Shown piece after piece: positions 9,631 through 18,966 of a DNA stretch of 46,596 nt. The stretch is from Gammaproteobacteria bacterium (GTDB taxonomy: Bacteria > Pseudomonadota > Gammaproteobacteria > Pseudomonadales > Pseudomonadaceae). The position numbers were made by a program, and so were the translations under genes. The notes beneath the pieces were generated by a model that worked only from the letters and a program-made list of their open reading frames with translations, ran no database searches and had not been told where the DNA came from. How positions within the stretch are numbered: the stretch's first letter is position 1; every line of letters starts with the position of its first letter. The stretch covers positions 1-46,596 of the forward strand of contig JAHJXZ010000263.1 in assembly GCA_018827205.1 (NCBI GenBank), given 5' to 3'.

Positions 9631-10685
9631 GCCCGGACTTCTGGAGAGGGCGTAAAGTCCTGCTGACTGGGCATACCGGCTTCAAGGGTGGCTGGCTGGC
9701 GCTGTGGTTGCGTCAGCTCGGGGCTGATCTGCGTGGCTTTGCCTTGCCCGCGGCTACCACACCGTCGCTTTGGCAGGTGGTGCAACTGGATCAGCAGATC
9801 ACGGGTGAGTTTGCGGATATTCGTGATGCCGCAAGGTTGAGTGATGCGTTGCTGGAGTTTCAGCCTGAACTGGTTCTGCACTTGGCTGCGCAACCCTTGG
9901 TACGTGAATCCTACCGAGCGCCAGCGGAGACTTATGCCACAAATGTCATGGGTACGCTCAACCTGCTGGAGGCCATTCGCTCTACTGATTCTGTGCGCGC
10001 TGTTGTGGTGGTGACCACTGACAAATGCTACGAGAATCGCGAGTGGCCATGGCCTTATCGGGAGCAAGATGCTCTCGGAGGTTTTGATCCGTATAGCAGC
10101 AGCAAGGCATGTGTTGAAGTGCTGTGCGCCAGTTACCGCGACTCCTTCCTCAGGGCCTCAGGTGTTGCCTTGGCAACTGCTCGTGCGGGCAATGTACTGG
10201 GTGGTGGTGACTGGTCTCCGGAGCGCTTGATCCCCGATATCTTCAGCGCCTGGCAGCAAGGTCGAGAAGTGATTTTGCGCTACCCCCATGCGACTCGTCC
10301 TTGGCAGCACGTGCTTGATCCATTAATGGGGTATTTACAACTGGCGCAAGGACTGCTGACTGATCCTGAACGTCATGCTGCTGCTTGGAATTTTGGACCA
10401 GACAGTGCCGGGCTCGCGACAGTGGAGGCAGTCGTTGGGCGTCTTGCGGAGCTCTGGCCGGGTGAGGCTCGCTGGTCTGCATCTGCCGATGCCCAGCCGC
10501 ATGAGGCGGGGTTACTGGCGCTGGACTCCAGCAAGGCAAGGCAGTCGCTGGGATGGGCGCCGCGTTGGTCACTGGGTACGACGCTGAAGCATACACTGGA
10601 CTGGCAGTTGGCCTGGCAAAACGGGCGTGACATGGCATGCGTTACCCGCGAACAGATCGCGGCTCACCAAGGCGAAATTCAATGA
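9621..10685 (+). CDS. rfbG: RfbG-type CDP-glucose 4,6-dehydratase
   Basis: A 354-residue extended SDR that oxidises C4 and dehydrates C5/C6 to give CDP-4-dehydro-6-deoxyglucose. The NAD-binding glycines are G17, G20 and G23 (GHTGFKGGW). [14 protein letters not shown] and the catalytic PYSSSKA (Tyr-x3-Lys) are typical of this CDP-specific group. The ATG at 9621 with GGAG at 9609-9612 is chosen; an in-frame GTG at 9612 would add three residues. The stop overlaps the rfbH start (ATGA at 10682-10685). Confidence 0.95.
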   Translation: MALSPDFWRGRKVLLTGHTGFKGGWLALWLRQLGADLRGFALPAATTPSLWQVVQLDQQITGEFADIRDAARLSDALLEFQPELVLHLAAQPLVRESYRAPAETYATNVMGTLNLLEAIRSTDSVRAVVVVTTDKCYENREWPWPYREQDALGGFDPYSSSKACVEVLCASYRDSFLRASGVALATARAGNVLGGGDWSPERLIPDIFSAWQQGREVILRYPHATRPWQHVLDPLMGYLQLAQGLLTDPERHAAAWNFGPDSAGLATVEAVVGRLAELWPGEARWSASADAQPHEAGLLALDSSKARQSLGWAPRWSLGTTLKHTLDWQLAWQNGRDMACVTREQIAAHQGEIQ

Positions 10686-12007
10686 GTGACAGCACCGCGC
10701 AACAGCTGCGCCAACAGATTGCCGAGTTGGTCGGACGCTATGCTGAACTGCAGATGGCGCCTAAGCCATTTGTGGTGGGGCAGAGTTCGGTGCCGCCATC
10801 GGGAAAAGTGATTGGTGCGGGTGAGTTGCAGTCGATGACCGAGGCTGTGCTCGATGGGTGGCTGACTACCGGGCGCTTCAATGAAGCGTTCGAGAAGCGT
10901 CTAGCCAAGTACCTTGGACGCCGTTGCGTTCTCACCACCAACTCAGGTTCATCAGCCAACCTGTTGGCATTTTCCGCATTGACCTCGCCGCGTCTCGGTG
11001 ATCGGGCGATCAAGCCCGGTGACGAAGTGATCGGTGTAGCGGCTGGCTTTCCGACTACCGTCAACCCCATCCTGCAGTTCGGTGCGGTGCCGGTTTTTGT
11101 GGATGTTGAATTGCCGACCTACAACATCGATCCGGCGAAGATAGAGGCGGCAATCAGCCCGAAAACCAAGGCCATCATGTTGGCCCACACGCTGGGTAAT
11201 CCCTTCGATCTGAGCGTGGTTCGCGCCCTGTGTGATAAGTACGGCCTGTGGTTGATCGAGGACTGCTGCGATGCACTGGGGTCGACCTATCAAGGGCATA
11301 TGGTCGGTACGTTCGGCGATATCGGTACCCTCAGTTTTTATCCGGCTCACCACATCACCATGGGTGAGGGCGGTGCTGTATTTACCAACAACCCGGCGCT
11401 TAAACGCATTATCGAATCCTTTCGTGACTGGGGGCGTGATTGCTATTGCGCGCCAGGTGAGGACAACACCTGTGGCAAGCGGTTTTGCTGGCAGTTGGGC
11501 GATCTACCAGAGGGTTATGACCACAAGTACACCTACTCACACTTGGGCTACAACCTGAAGATAACCGATATGCAGGCTGCCTGTGCGTTGGCGCAGATGG
11601 ACCGCGTTGATGACTTCATCGTTGCCCGCAAGCGCAATTTCACCTGGCTCAGTGATCGCCTGGCCGGCTGTCGGGATTTTCTAATGCTGCCGCAGGCCAC
11701 GCCTGGTAGTGACCCTTCCTGGTTTGGCTACCCCATGACCTTGCGTGATGGTTGCGGGATCCGTCGGGTTGAGTTGCTGCGATATCTGGATGCGCAAGGT
11801 GTCGGTACACGGCTGCTGTTTGCCGGTAACCTAGTACGTCAGCCCTATATGCAAGGCCGCAATTTCAGGGTCTCAGGTGAGTTGTCGGTAACCGATAAAG
11901 TGATGCACGAAACTTTCTGGATCGGTGTGTGGCCTGGGCTTGGCGAGGAACATTTGGAGCACGCTGCGCGTTGCCTAGAGACTTTCTTCGGCTTGAGGGC
12001 GGGCTGA
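10682..12007 (+). CDS. rfbH: RfbH-type CDP-4-dehydro-6-deoxyglucose 3-dehydrase (E1)
   Basis: A 441-residue PMP-dependent iron-sulfur dehydrase that removes the C3 hydroxyl of CDP-4-dehydro-6-deoxyglucose. It has the aminotransferase fold, but the usual PLP lysine is replaced by histidine in [11 protein letters not shown] (H223/H224), as in E1. The [2Fe-2S] ligands fit the E1 spacing exactly: C196, C254, C256 and C264 (C-x57-C-x1-C-x7-C). The ATG at 10682 overlaps the rfbG stop; an in-frame start at 10637 would add 15 residues that overlap rfbG. Known E1 enzymes need a flavin/iron-sulfur reductase (E3); none is encoded in this window. Confidence 0.95.
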   Translation: MSDSTAQQLRQQIAELVGRYAELQMAPKPFVVGQSSVPPSGKVIGAGELQSMTEAVLDGWLTTGRFNEAFEKRLAKYLGRRCVLTTNSGSSANLLAFSALTSPRLGDRAIKPGDEVIGVAAGFPTTVNPILQFGAVPVFVDVELPTYNIDPAKIEAAISPKTKAIMLAHTLGNPFDLSVVRALCDKYGLWLIEDCCDALGSTYQGHMVGTFGDIGTLSFYPAHHITMGEGGAVFTNNPALKRIIESFRDWGRDCYCAPGEDNTCGKRFCWQLGDLPEGYDHKYTYSHLGYNLKITDMQAACALAQMDRVDDFIVARKRNFTWLSDRLAGCRDFLMLPQATPGSDPSWFGYPMTLRDGCGIRRVELLRYLDAQGVGTRLLFAGNLVRQPYMQGRNFRVSGELSVTDKVMHETFWIGVWPGLGEEHLEHAARCLETFFGLRAG

Positions 12008-12699
12008 TGAATGCCTATATCCTCTGCGGTGGCTTTGGCACCCGCCTGCGCAGTGTGATCAACGACACGCAGAAGGCCGTGGTGGATATTCACGGTCGTC
12101 CATTCCTGGCTCTGGTGCTGGCGCAATTGCGTGAGGCCGGTGTCAGTCGCGGTGTGCTCTGCGCGCATTATCGTGCTGATCAACTGACCGCATTGTTGCC
12201 CTCGTTAGAGGCAGAGTCTGGTTTGCCGTTGCAGTTGGTGATTGAGGAAACCCCGCTGGGCACCGGTGGTGCTGTGCTGAACGCCTTACTTCAAGTGCCG
12301 CCTGATGGGCGTTATCTGGTGCTTAACGCGGACACTTTCCTTGAACCCTGCGCGTATCGCCTTGCACTGGACAGCGAGCGAGACGTTCTGGTCGGCGTGC
12401 AGGTCGAGGATCGCTCGCGCTATGGCAGTTTGGATTGCTCTGCGCTGGGCGAAGTACTTGGCTTCGAGGAAAAAGGTCAGGCGGGACCTGGTTTGATCAA
12501 TGCTGGCGTCTATGGTTTTACGGCTGGAGCGCTAGAGAATATGCCTGTCACAGGTTGTTCTATGGAGCATGACCTACTGCCGTCACTTATGCGTCAGCAC
12601 AGGCTGCATGTAAGTGAGTACAGCGGAGCGTTCGTGGACATAGGTACCCCTGATTCTCTGGATGCGTTCAAGTCTAAATTGCGCGGGAGTGCCGTCTGA
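12007..12699 (+). CDS. Sugar-1-phosphate nucleotidyltransferase, HddC-like
   Basis: A 230-residue NTP_transferase-family enzyme. The nucleotide loop is CGGFGTRL (residues 7-14), with Cys where most relatives have Ala. A metal-binding aspartate lies in VLNADTFLE, and the ETPLGTGGAVLNAL block is typical. The size and compact form resemble heptose-1-phosphate guanylyltransferase HddC and the catalytic half of PtmE-like enzymes. The nucleotide and sugar are not determinable here. The ATG at 12007 overlaps the rfbH stop (TGATG); an upstream in-frame start at 11929 lies inside rfbH and is rejected. The next gene encodes a sugar kinase with CBS domains, a pairing that suggests the kinase supplies its substrate. 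Confidence 0.82.
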   Translation: MNAYILCGGFGTRLRSVINDTQKAVVDIHGRPFLALVLAQLREAGVSRGVLCAHYRADQLTALLPSLEAESGLPLQLVIEETPLGTGGAVLNALLQVPPDGRYLVLNADTFLEPCAYRLALDSERDVLVGVQVEDRSRYGSLDCSALGEVLGFEEKGQAGPGLINAGVYGFTAGALENMPVTGCSMEHDLLPSLMRQHRLHVSEYSGAFVDIGTPDSLDAFKSKLRGSAV

Positions 12700-14063
12700 T
12701 GAGTGTGCTGGTCAAGGAACTCACGATCGACATGCAGCAGACGATTCTTGATGCCATCAAATGCATCGAGTCCGGGAATCTGCAGATCGCCTTTGTCGTC
12801 GCCGCGGATATGCGTCTGCTCGGTGTTGTGACCAATGGCGATGTACGCCGTTACCTGTTGCAGGGTGGCTTGACCGATCAGCCCGTCACAGCCTGTATGA
12901 ACCGCGAGTTTCGTAGCGTATCGATTACCACCCCGCGTGAAGATTTGTTGAAAGCGTTCGATTTAGGGCATAACGCTTTACCAGGTCTGGATGCCGAAGG
13001 GCGCCTTGTTGAGGTCTACACCCGCCAGATGGCGGCCAGCGCAGAGGTGCCGGTACTGGCACGTGCGCGTGCCCCGGTGCGGATGAGTTTTTGTGGCGGC
13101 GGTGCTGATCTGACCTACTTTTTTATCGACCACCCAGCTGCTGTGCTCAGCTGCACCGTGGGGCTCTACGCTCACGCAACTCTGGTGCCCCGCGATGATC
13201 GGCAGATCCATATTTTTTCCGAAGACCTAGGTCGTGAAGAACACTTCAACTCGTTGCAAGCTTTGTTATCAGCTGTCGAGAAAAGTTTGTTGGCAACCAT
13301 CGTGTCGGTGATCAAGCCCAAGTACGGTTTTGACCTGTACCTGCGTTCAGACTTTCCAGTGGGGTCTGGGCTGGGTGGGTCTTCTGCGGCCACCATCGCC
13401 AGCATCGCGGCGTTCAATGAGTTGCGCCAGGATCGTTGGAACACTTATGAGATTGCCGAACTCGCTTTCCAGGCCGAGCGCCTGTGCTTCGGCATTGCCG
13501 GTGGTTGGCAGGATCAGTACGCCTCAGCTTTTGGTGGCTTCAACCTGATTGAGTTTGAAAACCAGCGCAACCTGGTTCACCCGATTCGCTTGGAAGAAGC
13601 TATCCGCAATGAGCTGGAGTCATGCCTGGTGCTGTGTGACACCGGTATTTCCCATGACTCGGGGCGTTTGCATGAGCTGCAACGTGAAGAGATAGAGGCC
13701 GAGTCGTCACAAACTGAGCTGCTCAGCGCCAGTGTGGCGCTATGTCGACGTATGCACCGTTACCTGATGCGTGGCGAGCTGCGTGATTTCGGCCTGTGCC
13801 TCGATGAAGCCTGGCAGTTGAAGAAGCGCTTCTCCTCTGCGATCAGCCATGGTCGTCTGGATGCGATCTATGCCGCGGCGCTTGCGGCCGGCGCATTGGG
13901 CGGCAAGTTGCTTGGTGCGGGTGGTGGAGGCTTCTTTCTGTTTTACGTACAGCCACAGTATCGGCAGCGGGTTGTGCATGCAGTGCGTGCACTGGGCTGT
14001 CAGACCCAGAACTTCCGCTTTGAATCCAGCGGCGTAACCTCATGGCGAACAAAAATCCAATGA
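12699..14063 (+). CDS. CBS-domain / GHMP sugar kinase fusion
   Basis: A 454-residue fusion. Residues about 8-112 form a CBS pair (FVVAADMRLLGVVTNGDVRR) of the kind found at the N-terminus of PtmE-type nucleotidyltransferases. Residues about 120-454 form a GHMP kinase. Motif 1 is RAPVRMSFCGGGADL. The ATP loop is P220-x3-GLGGSSA (224-230), and the C-terminal glycine motif LGAGGGGF is at 405-412. The kinase half resembles heptose-7-phosphate kinase HddA and related sugar-1-kinases. The CBS pair may bind a nucleotide and control flux. The start follows the preceding stop with one base shared. The substrate is unknown. Confidence 0.85.
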   Translation: MSVLVKELTIDMQQTILDAIKCIESGNLQIAFVVAADMRLLGVVTNGDVRRYLLQGGLTDQPVTACMNREFRSVSITTPREDLLKAFDLGHNALPGLDAEGRLVEVYTRQMAASAEVPVLARARAPVRMSFCGGGADLTYFFIDHPAAVLSCTVGLYAHATLVPRDDRQIHIFSEDLGREEHFNSLQALLSAVEKSLLATIVSVIKPKYGFDLYLRSDFPVGSGLGGSSAATIASIAAFNELRQDRWNTYEIAELAFQAERLCFGIAGGWQDQYASAFGGFNLIEFENQRNLVHPIRLEEAIRNELESCLVLCDTGISHDSGRLHELQREEIEAESSQTELLSASVALCRRMHRYLMRGELRDFGLCLDEAWQLKKRFSSAISHGRLDAIYAAALAAGALGGKLLGAGGGGFFLFYVQPQYRQRVVHAVRALGCQTQNFRFESSGVTSWRTKIQ

Positions 14064-15955
14064 CTCCTATTTTTCTTGACGGTATTGCGCTGGGCGGCGA
14101 GCGCGTCTTTGTGATTGCCGAGGCCGGAAACAATCACAATGGTTCGCTGGCGCTGGCCAAACGCCTGGTGGATGCAGCGCTCGATGCAGGGGCCGACTGC
14201 GTCAAGTTCCAGTTGCGTAACCGTGAGGCGCTGTACCGGCGCAAGGCTGATGGCTCGCGGGCCGAAGACCTCGGCGTGGAGTACATCCAGGACCTGCTGG
14301 ACAAGGTTGAGCTGAGCGTCGAAGAGCATCGTGAGGTGCGTGAGTACTGTAAACAGAAGGGCATTATTTACCTGTGCACACCCTGGGATGAGCCCAGTGT
14401 CGACGTGTTGGCGGATTTTGATGTTGCCGCCCTGAAGATCGCCTCGGCCGATCTGTGTAACCCCTACCTGATTGCCAAGGCCGCAAGCCTGGGCAAACCC
14501 CTGATTCTGTCTACCGGCATGTCCTTTGAGCACGAAATCGTTAGAGCCATTGAACAGTTGAATGCGCTTGGTACGCCATTCGCGCTGCTGCATTGCAACA
14601 GCGCCTATCCTGCCCCCGAGTCCGATATCCAGCTTGGCTACTTACGCCGGTTGCAGGAACTGCATGATTTGGTTGGCTACTCCGGCCATGAGCGTGGCAT
14701 CGCCATTACCCTCGGCGCAGTTGCCCTGGGCGCCAAGCTGGTGGAGCGGCACATCACTCTGGATAGGGGGATGGAAGGGCCGGATCACCTGGCCAGCCTG
14801 GAAACGAGCGAGTTTCGCCAACTGGTCGACGGCATCCGTCAACTGGAGCTGGCATTGCCTTGGCAAGGTCAGGGTCGCCATGCCAGTCAGGGCGAACTGC
14901 TCAACCGTGAGAATCTCGGCAAGAGCGTGATCGCTGCATGCGACATCGCCCGTGGCACGGTCATGGAGGCGTCGATGCTGCGCATCGCCAGCCCTGGTCA
15001 GGGTCTGCCGCCGTATCGTTTGCCGGAGCTGCTGGGCAAGCCGGCCGGGCGTGACATCGCCCTAGGGGATTTTCTCTTCGATAGCGACCTGAACGAGCAG
15101 GCTCAGGAGCAGCGGCTGGCGTTCGACCTGCCGATTCGCTGGGGCGTGCCGGTGCGCTATCACGACTTCCGAGATTACCGTCGGCGGATCAGCCCGGATC
15201 TGTTCGAGTTTCACCTGTCCTACCGCGACCTCAGCCTCAAGCCGCAGCCGTTTCTCGCCGAGGTCGACTGTTCGCGCCTGGTGGTGCATGCGCCGGAGTT
15301 GTTCGAGAACAGCGAGCTGCTGGATCTGGCGTCGGATGATCCGGCGTATCGCCAGCGTTCGATCGACAATCTGCAGCGGGTGGTGGACGCCACACTGGAA
15401 ATCGGCGAATTCTTCCCCAATGCCGATGCGCGTTTGATCGTGGCCAACATCGGTGGTTTTTCCGCTGACGAGCCGCGCCCGCTGGCCATGCGCCCGGAAC
15501 TCTACGAGCGCTTCCACGAGGCCTGCCGCCAGGTGGATTTCGTCGGTACTGAGCTGATTCCGCAGAACATGGCGCCGTTCCCCTGGCACTTCGGCGGCCA
15601 GCGTCATCAGAACATCTTCATGATGCCCGAGGAACTGGCCGCTCAGGCGCGTGACCATGGTCTGCGCCTGTGTCTGGACCTGTCGCACCTGCAGATGACC
15701 TGCTTCCACTTCGGCCTCGACTTCCAGCAAGCGCTGGCCCTGTTGCTGCCGCATTCGGCGCACCTGCACGTGGCCGATGCCAAGGGCACTAACGGCGAAG
15801 GTGTACTTATGGGTACTGGCGATATCGACTGGCCAGCCACCTGGGCGCGTATCAGAAAGCATCCCCATGTCAGCTTCATTCCTGAAGTCTGGCAGGGGCA
15901 CAAGGACCATGGAGCCGGTTTCTGGTCGGCTTTGACCTACTTACAATCACTATGA
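14042..15955 (+). CDS. NeuB-family synthase fused to SAF and xylose-isomerase-like TIM barrel
   Basis: A 637-residue three-part protein. Residues about 10-285 are a NeuB-type PEP-condensing synthase: VIAEAGNNHNG, VKFQLRN, LSTGM, LLHCNSAYPAP and the MEGPDH motif. Residues about 290-350 are a SAF/antifreeze-like domain (LGKSVIAACDIARGTVM). Residues about 365-637 form an AP-endonuclease-2/xylose-isomerase-type TIM barrel (LCLDLSHLQM, HLHVADAKG, FIPEVWQGH). Classical NeuB is about 350 residues, so the C-terminal barrel is an addition. An ATG at 14060 overlapping the previous stop (ATGA) is an equally likely start. No CMP-sialate synthetase or NeuC epimerase is nearby, so the product is not assigned. 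Confidence 0.85.
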   Translation: MANKNPMTPIFLDGIALGGERVFVIAEAGNNHNGSLALAKRLVDAALDAGADCVKFQLRNREALYRRKADGSRAEDLGVEYIQDLLDKVELSVEEHREVREYCKQKGIIYLCTPWDEPSVDVLADFDVAALKIASADLCNPYLIAKAASLGKPLILSTGMSFEHEIVRAIEQLNALGTPFALLHCNSAYPAPESDIQLGYLRRLQELHDLVGYSGHERGIAITLGAVALGAKLVERHITLDRGMEGPDHLASLETSEFRQLVDGIRQLELALPWQGQGRHASQGELLNRENLGKSVIAACDIARGTVMEASMLRIASPGQGLPPYRLPELLGKPAGRDIALGDFLFDSDLNEQAQEQRLAFDLPIRWGVPVRYHDFRDYRRRISPDLFEFHLSYRDLSLKPQPFLAEVDCSRLVVHAPELFENSELLDLASDDPAYRQRSIDNLQRVVDATLEIGEFFPNADARLIVANIGGFSADEPRPLAMRPELYERFHEACRQVDFVGTELIPQNMAPFPWHFGGQRHQNIFMMPEELAAQARDHGLRLCLDLSHLQMTCFHFGLDFQQALALLLPHSAHLHVADAKGTNGEGVLMGTGDIDWPATWARIRKHPHVSFIPEVWQGHKDHGAGFWSALTYLQSL

Positions 15956-15965
15956 GGAAGCGGCC

Positions 15966-17165
15966 ATGGAAACTATGGGTTTGAGTGCGCGACTGGACGC
16001 CTTGTTAAGCGAATCGTTGGAATCGATAAGAGATCGTCAGTCGCATACCCTGGAGCGATTGATCGGCGGCCTGGATCGTCCATTCGTGCTTTTTGGCGCA
16101 AGCCACCTAGGGCGCAAGACCCAGTCGGTGCTCAAGCAGATGGGTTTCACGCCCGAGGCGTTCATCGACAACAACCCGGCGGCGTGGGGCACCCTGATCG
16201 ATTCCATACCGGTGATGAGCCCGGCGCAGCTGGCCGAGCGGAGCGATGGCTTGCTTCCGTCCGTCATATGCACGATCTGGAGTGGTCATATCACCGATCG
16301 CATGACGGATCGGCTCGCGCCGCTGAGGGCGCTGGGGTTCGATCGTATCGCGTTGTTTGGCCATCTAGCCTGGCGCCATCCTGAGCATTTCCTGCCGCAC
16401 TACTCCCTAGATCTGCCGGAAAAGGTGGTGGCCGAGGCCGATCAGATTCGCCGTGCCTTCACCCTATTGAGCGACGATGTGTCTCGGCAGCTGTTTGTGG
16501 ATCATATCGAGTGGCGGCTGTCGCTCGACCACGATTTGCTGCCGCCTGCCTCGCCGCTTGAGATCTACTTCGACGGGCATTTCAGCAGTGATCGAGCCGA
16601 CGAGGTGCTCTATGACATCGGCGCGTTCAATGGCGATTCGGTATCGGACTATCTCAAGAGCGGTCGAGGCTACAGAGAAATCCACTCGTTCGAGCCTTCC
16701 CCAGCCAACTACGCCGATCTGCGAGAAAACCTCGAAAAGCTGGGAGGCGAGGCACGAGGCCTTTATGCCTACCCACTGGCAATCGGAGACTGCAACGGAG
16801 AAATCCTCATTGAGGACAGCAGTGGTGCCGCCAGCAGGGTAGGGCGTGGCAGCGAGCGGGTGCAGATCACCACTATCGATGATCTGAGTGCGCGTATCGC
16901 TCCTGCGACCTTCATCAAGATTGATATCGAAGGGTTCGAGCCTCAGTGCCTGGCCGGCGGACGGCGACTGATCGCCGAGGAACATCCGGTGATCGCGGTG
17001 TGCGTCTACCACGAGCAGAACCACCTGTGGAACGTCCTGCTGCAGCTGCACGACTACTACCCCGACTACCACTTCACCCTCTGCCCGCACCTCGCCGAAG
17101 GTTGGGATCTGGTCCTATACGCCGTACCTGCCGCCCGTCTTCCACAACAGCCTATTGCCGAGTAA
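15966..17165 (+). CDS. FkbM-family methyltransferase with N-terminal Rossmann-like domain
   Basis: A 399-residue protein. The N-terminal part (about 25-150) begins with FVLFGASHLGRKTQSVL and AFIDNNP, resembling nucleotide-sensing Rossmann domains of glycan-modification proteins. The C-terminal half is an SAM-dependent FkbM methyltransferase with motif I YDIGAFNGDS (about 216-225), IHSFEPSPANY and the FIKIDIEGFE signature. FkbM enzymes commonly O-methylate sugars or their carrier. A GAGGAAG ribosome site at 15953-15959 supports the ATG. It sits between the NeuB-like and ThDP genes. Acceptor and position of methylation are unknown. Confidence 0.83.
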   Translation: METMGLSARLDALLSESLESIRDRQSHTLERLIGGLDRPFVLFGASHLGRKTQSVLKQMGFTPEAFIDNNPAAWGTLIDSIPVMSPAQLAERSDGLLPSVICTIWSGHITDRMTDRLAPLRALGFDRIALFGHLAWRHPEHFLPHYSLDLPEKVVAEADQIRRAFTLLSDDVSRQLFVDHIEWRLSLDHDLLPPASPLEIYFDGHFSSDRADEVLYDIGAFNGDSVSDYLKSGRGYREIHSFEPSPANYADLRENLEKLGGEARGLYAYPLAIGDCNGEILIEDSSGAASRVGRGSERVQITTIDDLSARIAPATFIKIDIEGFEPQCLAGGRRLIAEEHPVIAVCVYHEQNHLWNVLLQLHDYYPDYHFTLCPHLAEGWDLVLYAVPAARLPQQPIAE

Positions 17166-17173
17166 GCCACCCT

Positions 17174-18964
17174 ATGCGCGTTGCCGACTACATCTTCGAG
17201 TTCATTGCTAACCAGGGCGTCGGCCATGTGTTCTTCCTGCCTGGCGGTGGCGCCATGCACCTGAATAACGCTCTGTATCGCCAGCCGCGCCTGATGGCCG
17301 TGAGCATGTTGCATGAGCAAGGGGCGGCGATCGCCGCAGAAGGCTATGCACGCACTTCCGGGCGCTTCGGCGCTTGTCTGGTCACATCGGGGCCTGGGGC
17401 TACCAATGCCATCACCGGTCTTGCCGGTGCCTGGTTCGAATCGACACCCGTGCTGTTCATCTCCGGGCAGGTGAAACGTGCCGATCTCAAGGGCGATACC
17501 GGCCTGCGCCAGCTCGGTACCCAAGAGTTGGACATTGTCAGTGTGGTCACGCCCCTGACCAAGTATGCGGTGTGCCTGCTCGATCCACTGCGCGTGCGCT
17601 ATGAACTGGAGAAGGCGCTGCACCTGATGCTTAGTGGGCGCAAAGGTCCGGTGTGGCTCGATGTGCCGCTGGATGTGCAGGCCACGGATATCGTGCCTGA
17701 GCAGTTGGTCGGATATACGCCTGAAGCGGATGAACAGTCGCCAGTGCCGGACGAAGCCGCCGTGCACAGACTGGTGCAACGCCTGCGTCAGGCCAATCGC
17801 CCTGTGCTGCTGGTGGGCAATGGCGTGCACGCTGCCGGCGGCGAAGTCGCCATGCGCGAGCTGATCGAGACGCTGGGATTGCCGACGCTGACCACCTGGA
17901 TCGGCGCGGATCTGCTCGAATACGAACACCCGCTTTACGTTGGCCGCTGTGGCACTGTGGCGCAGCGTGGTGCCAATTTCAGCGTGCAGAACGCCGACCT
18001 GGTATTGGCCATCGGTTGCCGCATGGATTTTTCCATTACCGGCTTCAATCGCAGCCACTTCGCGCGTCAGGCCGAGATCGTGGTGGTGGACATCGATCCG
18101 GCGGAAATCGCCAAACTGGGCGACATGCCTGACGAGCGCTTCGTCTGCGATGCGCGCGTGTTCATGCAGCAACTTCTTGCCGCCAACGGCTCGCAGGCGC
18201 TGGATTGCCAGAGCTGGCGCGAGCGCTGCCAGGCCTGGAAGGCCGCCTACCCGGTGGTGCTGCCCGAGTACCACAAACCGAGCGACTACGTGAACACCTA
18301 CGTGTTCAGCGAAACCCTGTCCGAGGCCATGGCCGAAGGCGATCAGATTATCCCCGGCAGTTCCGGCGCCGCGTTGGACACCTTCTGGCTGTCGGTGCGC
18401 CTCAAGCGCGGTCAGCGCGCGGTGGCGACTGGTGGGCTGGGCTCGATGGGCTATGGCCTGCCGGCCTCCATTGGCGGCTGCCTGGGCAGCGGCAGTAGAC
18501 GCACCATCTCGGTGGATGGTGACGGCGGTTTTGTGATGAACATCCAGGAGTTGGAAGTGGTGCGCCGCCTGCATCTGCCGATCAAATACTTCGTGCTCAA
18601 CAACAACGGTTATGCCTCGATCCGCGCTTCGCAAGGTGGCTACTTCAAGCAGACCATCGGTTGCGACCCGGAGTCTGGGTTGACCCTGCCGGATATCTCC
18701 GCCCTGGCTGCAGCCTTTGGTCTGCCGGTGCGTCGTATCGATGGCAAGTCCGACCTGCGTCAGGCCATTGATGAGGCGCTGGAGCTGGAAGGCCCGGTAC
18801 TGTGCGAGGTGATGGTCGAGTCCGACCAGGCCATCGGCCCGCGCATCACCTCGAAGATCGGCCAGAACGGCGCCATGGTTTCCAGCCCGCTGGAAGACCT
18901 CTTCCCCTTCTTGGAACGCGACGAGTTGCGCGCCAACATGCTGATTCCGTTGGTGGACGACTGA
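17174..18964 (+). CDS. ThDP-dependent enzyme of the acetolactate-synthase family
   Basis: A 596-residue thiamine-diphosphate enzyme with the three usual domains. The catalytic glutamate is E48 in MLHEQGAAIAAEGYAR. SGPGATNAITGLAGAW marks the PYR domain. The ThDP/metal motif is GDG at 449-451, closed by NN near 475. It is encoded inside a sugar cluster with no ilvN or ilvC, so branched-chain amino-acid synthesis is unlikely. A known precedent is YerE, which adds a two-carbon unit from pyruvate to CDP-3,6-dideoxy-4-ketoglucose, and the rfbFGH module upstream would lead toward that type of substrate. Whether this enzyme acts so is inference. The ribosome site of the ATG at 17174 is weak; an upstream frame-extended start overlaps the FkbM gene. 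Confidence 0.85.
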   Translation: MRVADYIFEFIANQGVGHVFFLPGGGAMHLNNALYRQPRLMAVSMLHEQGAAIAAEGYARTSGRFGACLVTSGPGATNAITGLAGAWFESTPVLFISGQVKRADLKGDTGLRQLGTQELDIVSVVTPLTKYAVCLLDPLRVRYELEKALHLMLSGRKGPVWLDVPLDVQATDIVPEQLVGYTPEADEQSPVPDEAAVHRLVQRLRQANRPVLLVGNGVHAAGGEVAMRELIETLGLPTLTTWIGADLLEYEHPLYVGRCGTVAQRGANFSVQNADLVLAIGCRMDFSITGFNRSHFARQAEIVVVDIDPAEIAKLGDMPDERFVCDARVFMQQLLAANGSQALDCQSWRERCQAWKAAYPVVLPEYHKPSDYVNTYVFSETLSEAMAEGDQIIPGSSGAALDTFWLSVRLKRGQRAVATGGLGSMGYGLPASIGGCLGSGSRRTISVDGDGGFVMNIQELEVVRRLHLPIKYFVLNNNGYASIRASQGGYFKQTIGCDPESGLTLPDISALAAAFGLPVRRIDGKSDLRQAIDEALELEGPVLCEVMVESDQAIGPRITSKIGQNGAMVSSPLEDLFPFLERDELRANMLIPLVDD

Positions 18965-18966
18965 AG

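Noticed and set aside
15062-15910. 282-codon - strand frame
   Set aside because: Antisense to the C-terminal barrel of the NeuB-like gene, which has clear family motifs.
14042-15955. Sialic acid synthesis (neuB of a neuABC set)
   Set aside because: No NeuA or NeuC-type gene in the window, and the protein has an extra barrel; only the synthase family is supported.
17174-18964. ilvB/ilvG acetolactate synthase for amino acids
   Set aside because: No small subunit or ilvC nearby; embedded in sugar genes.
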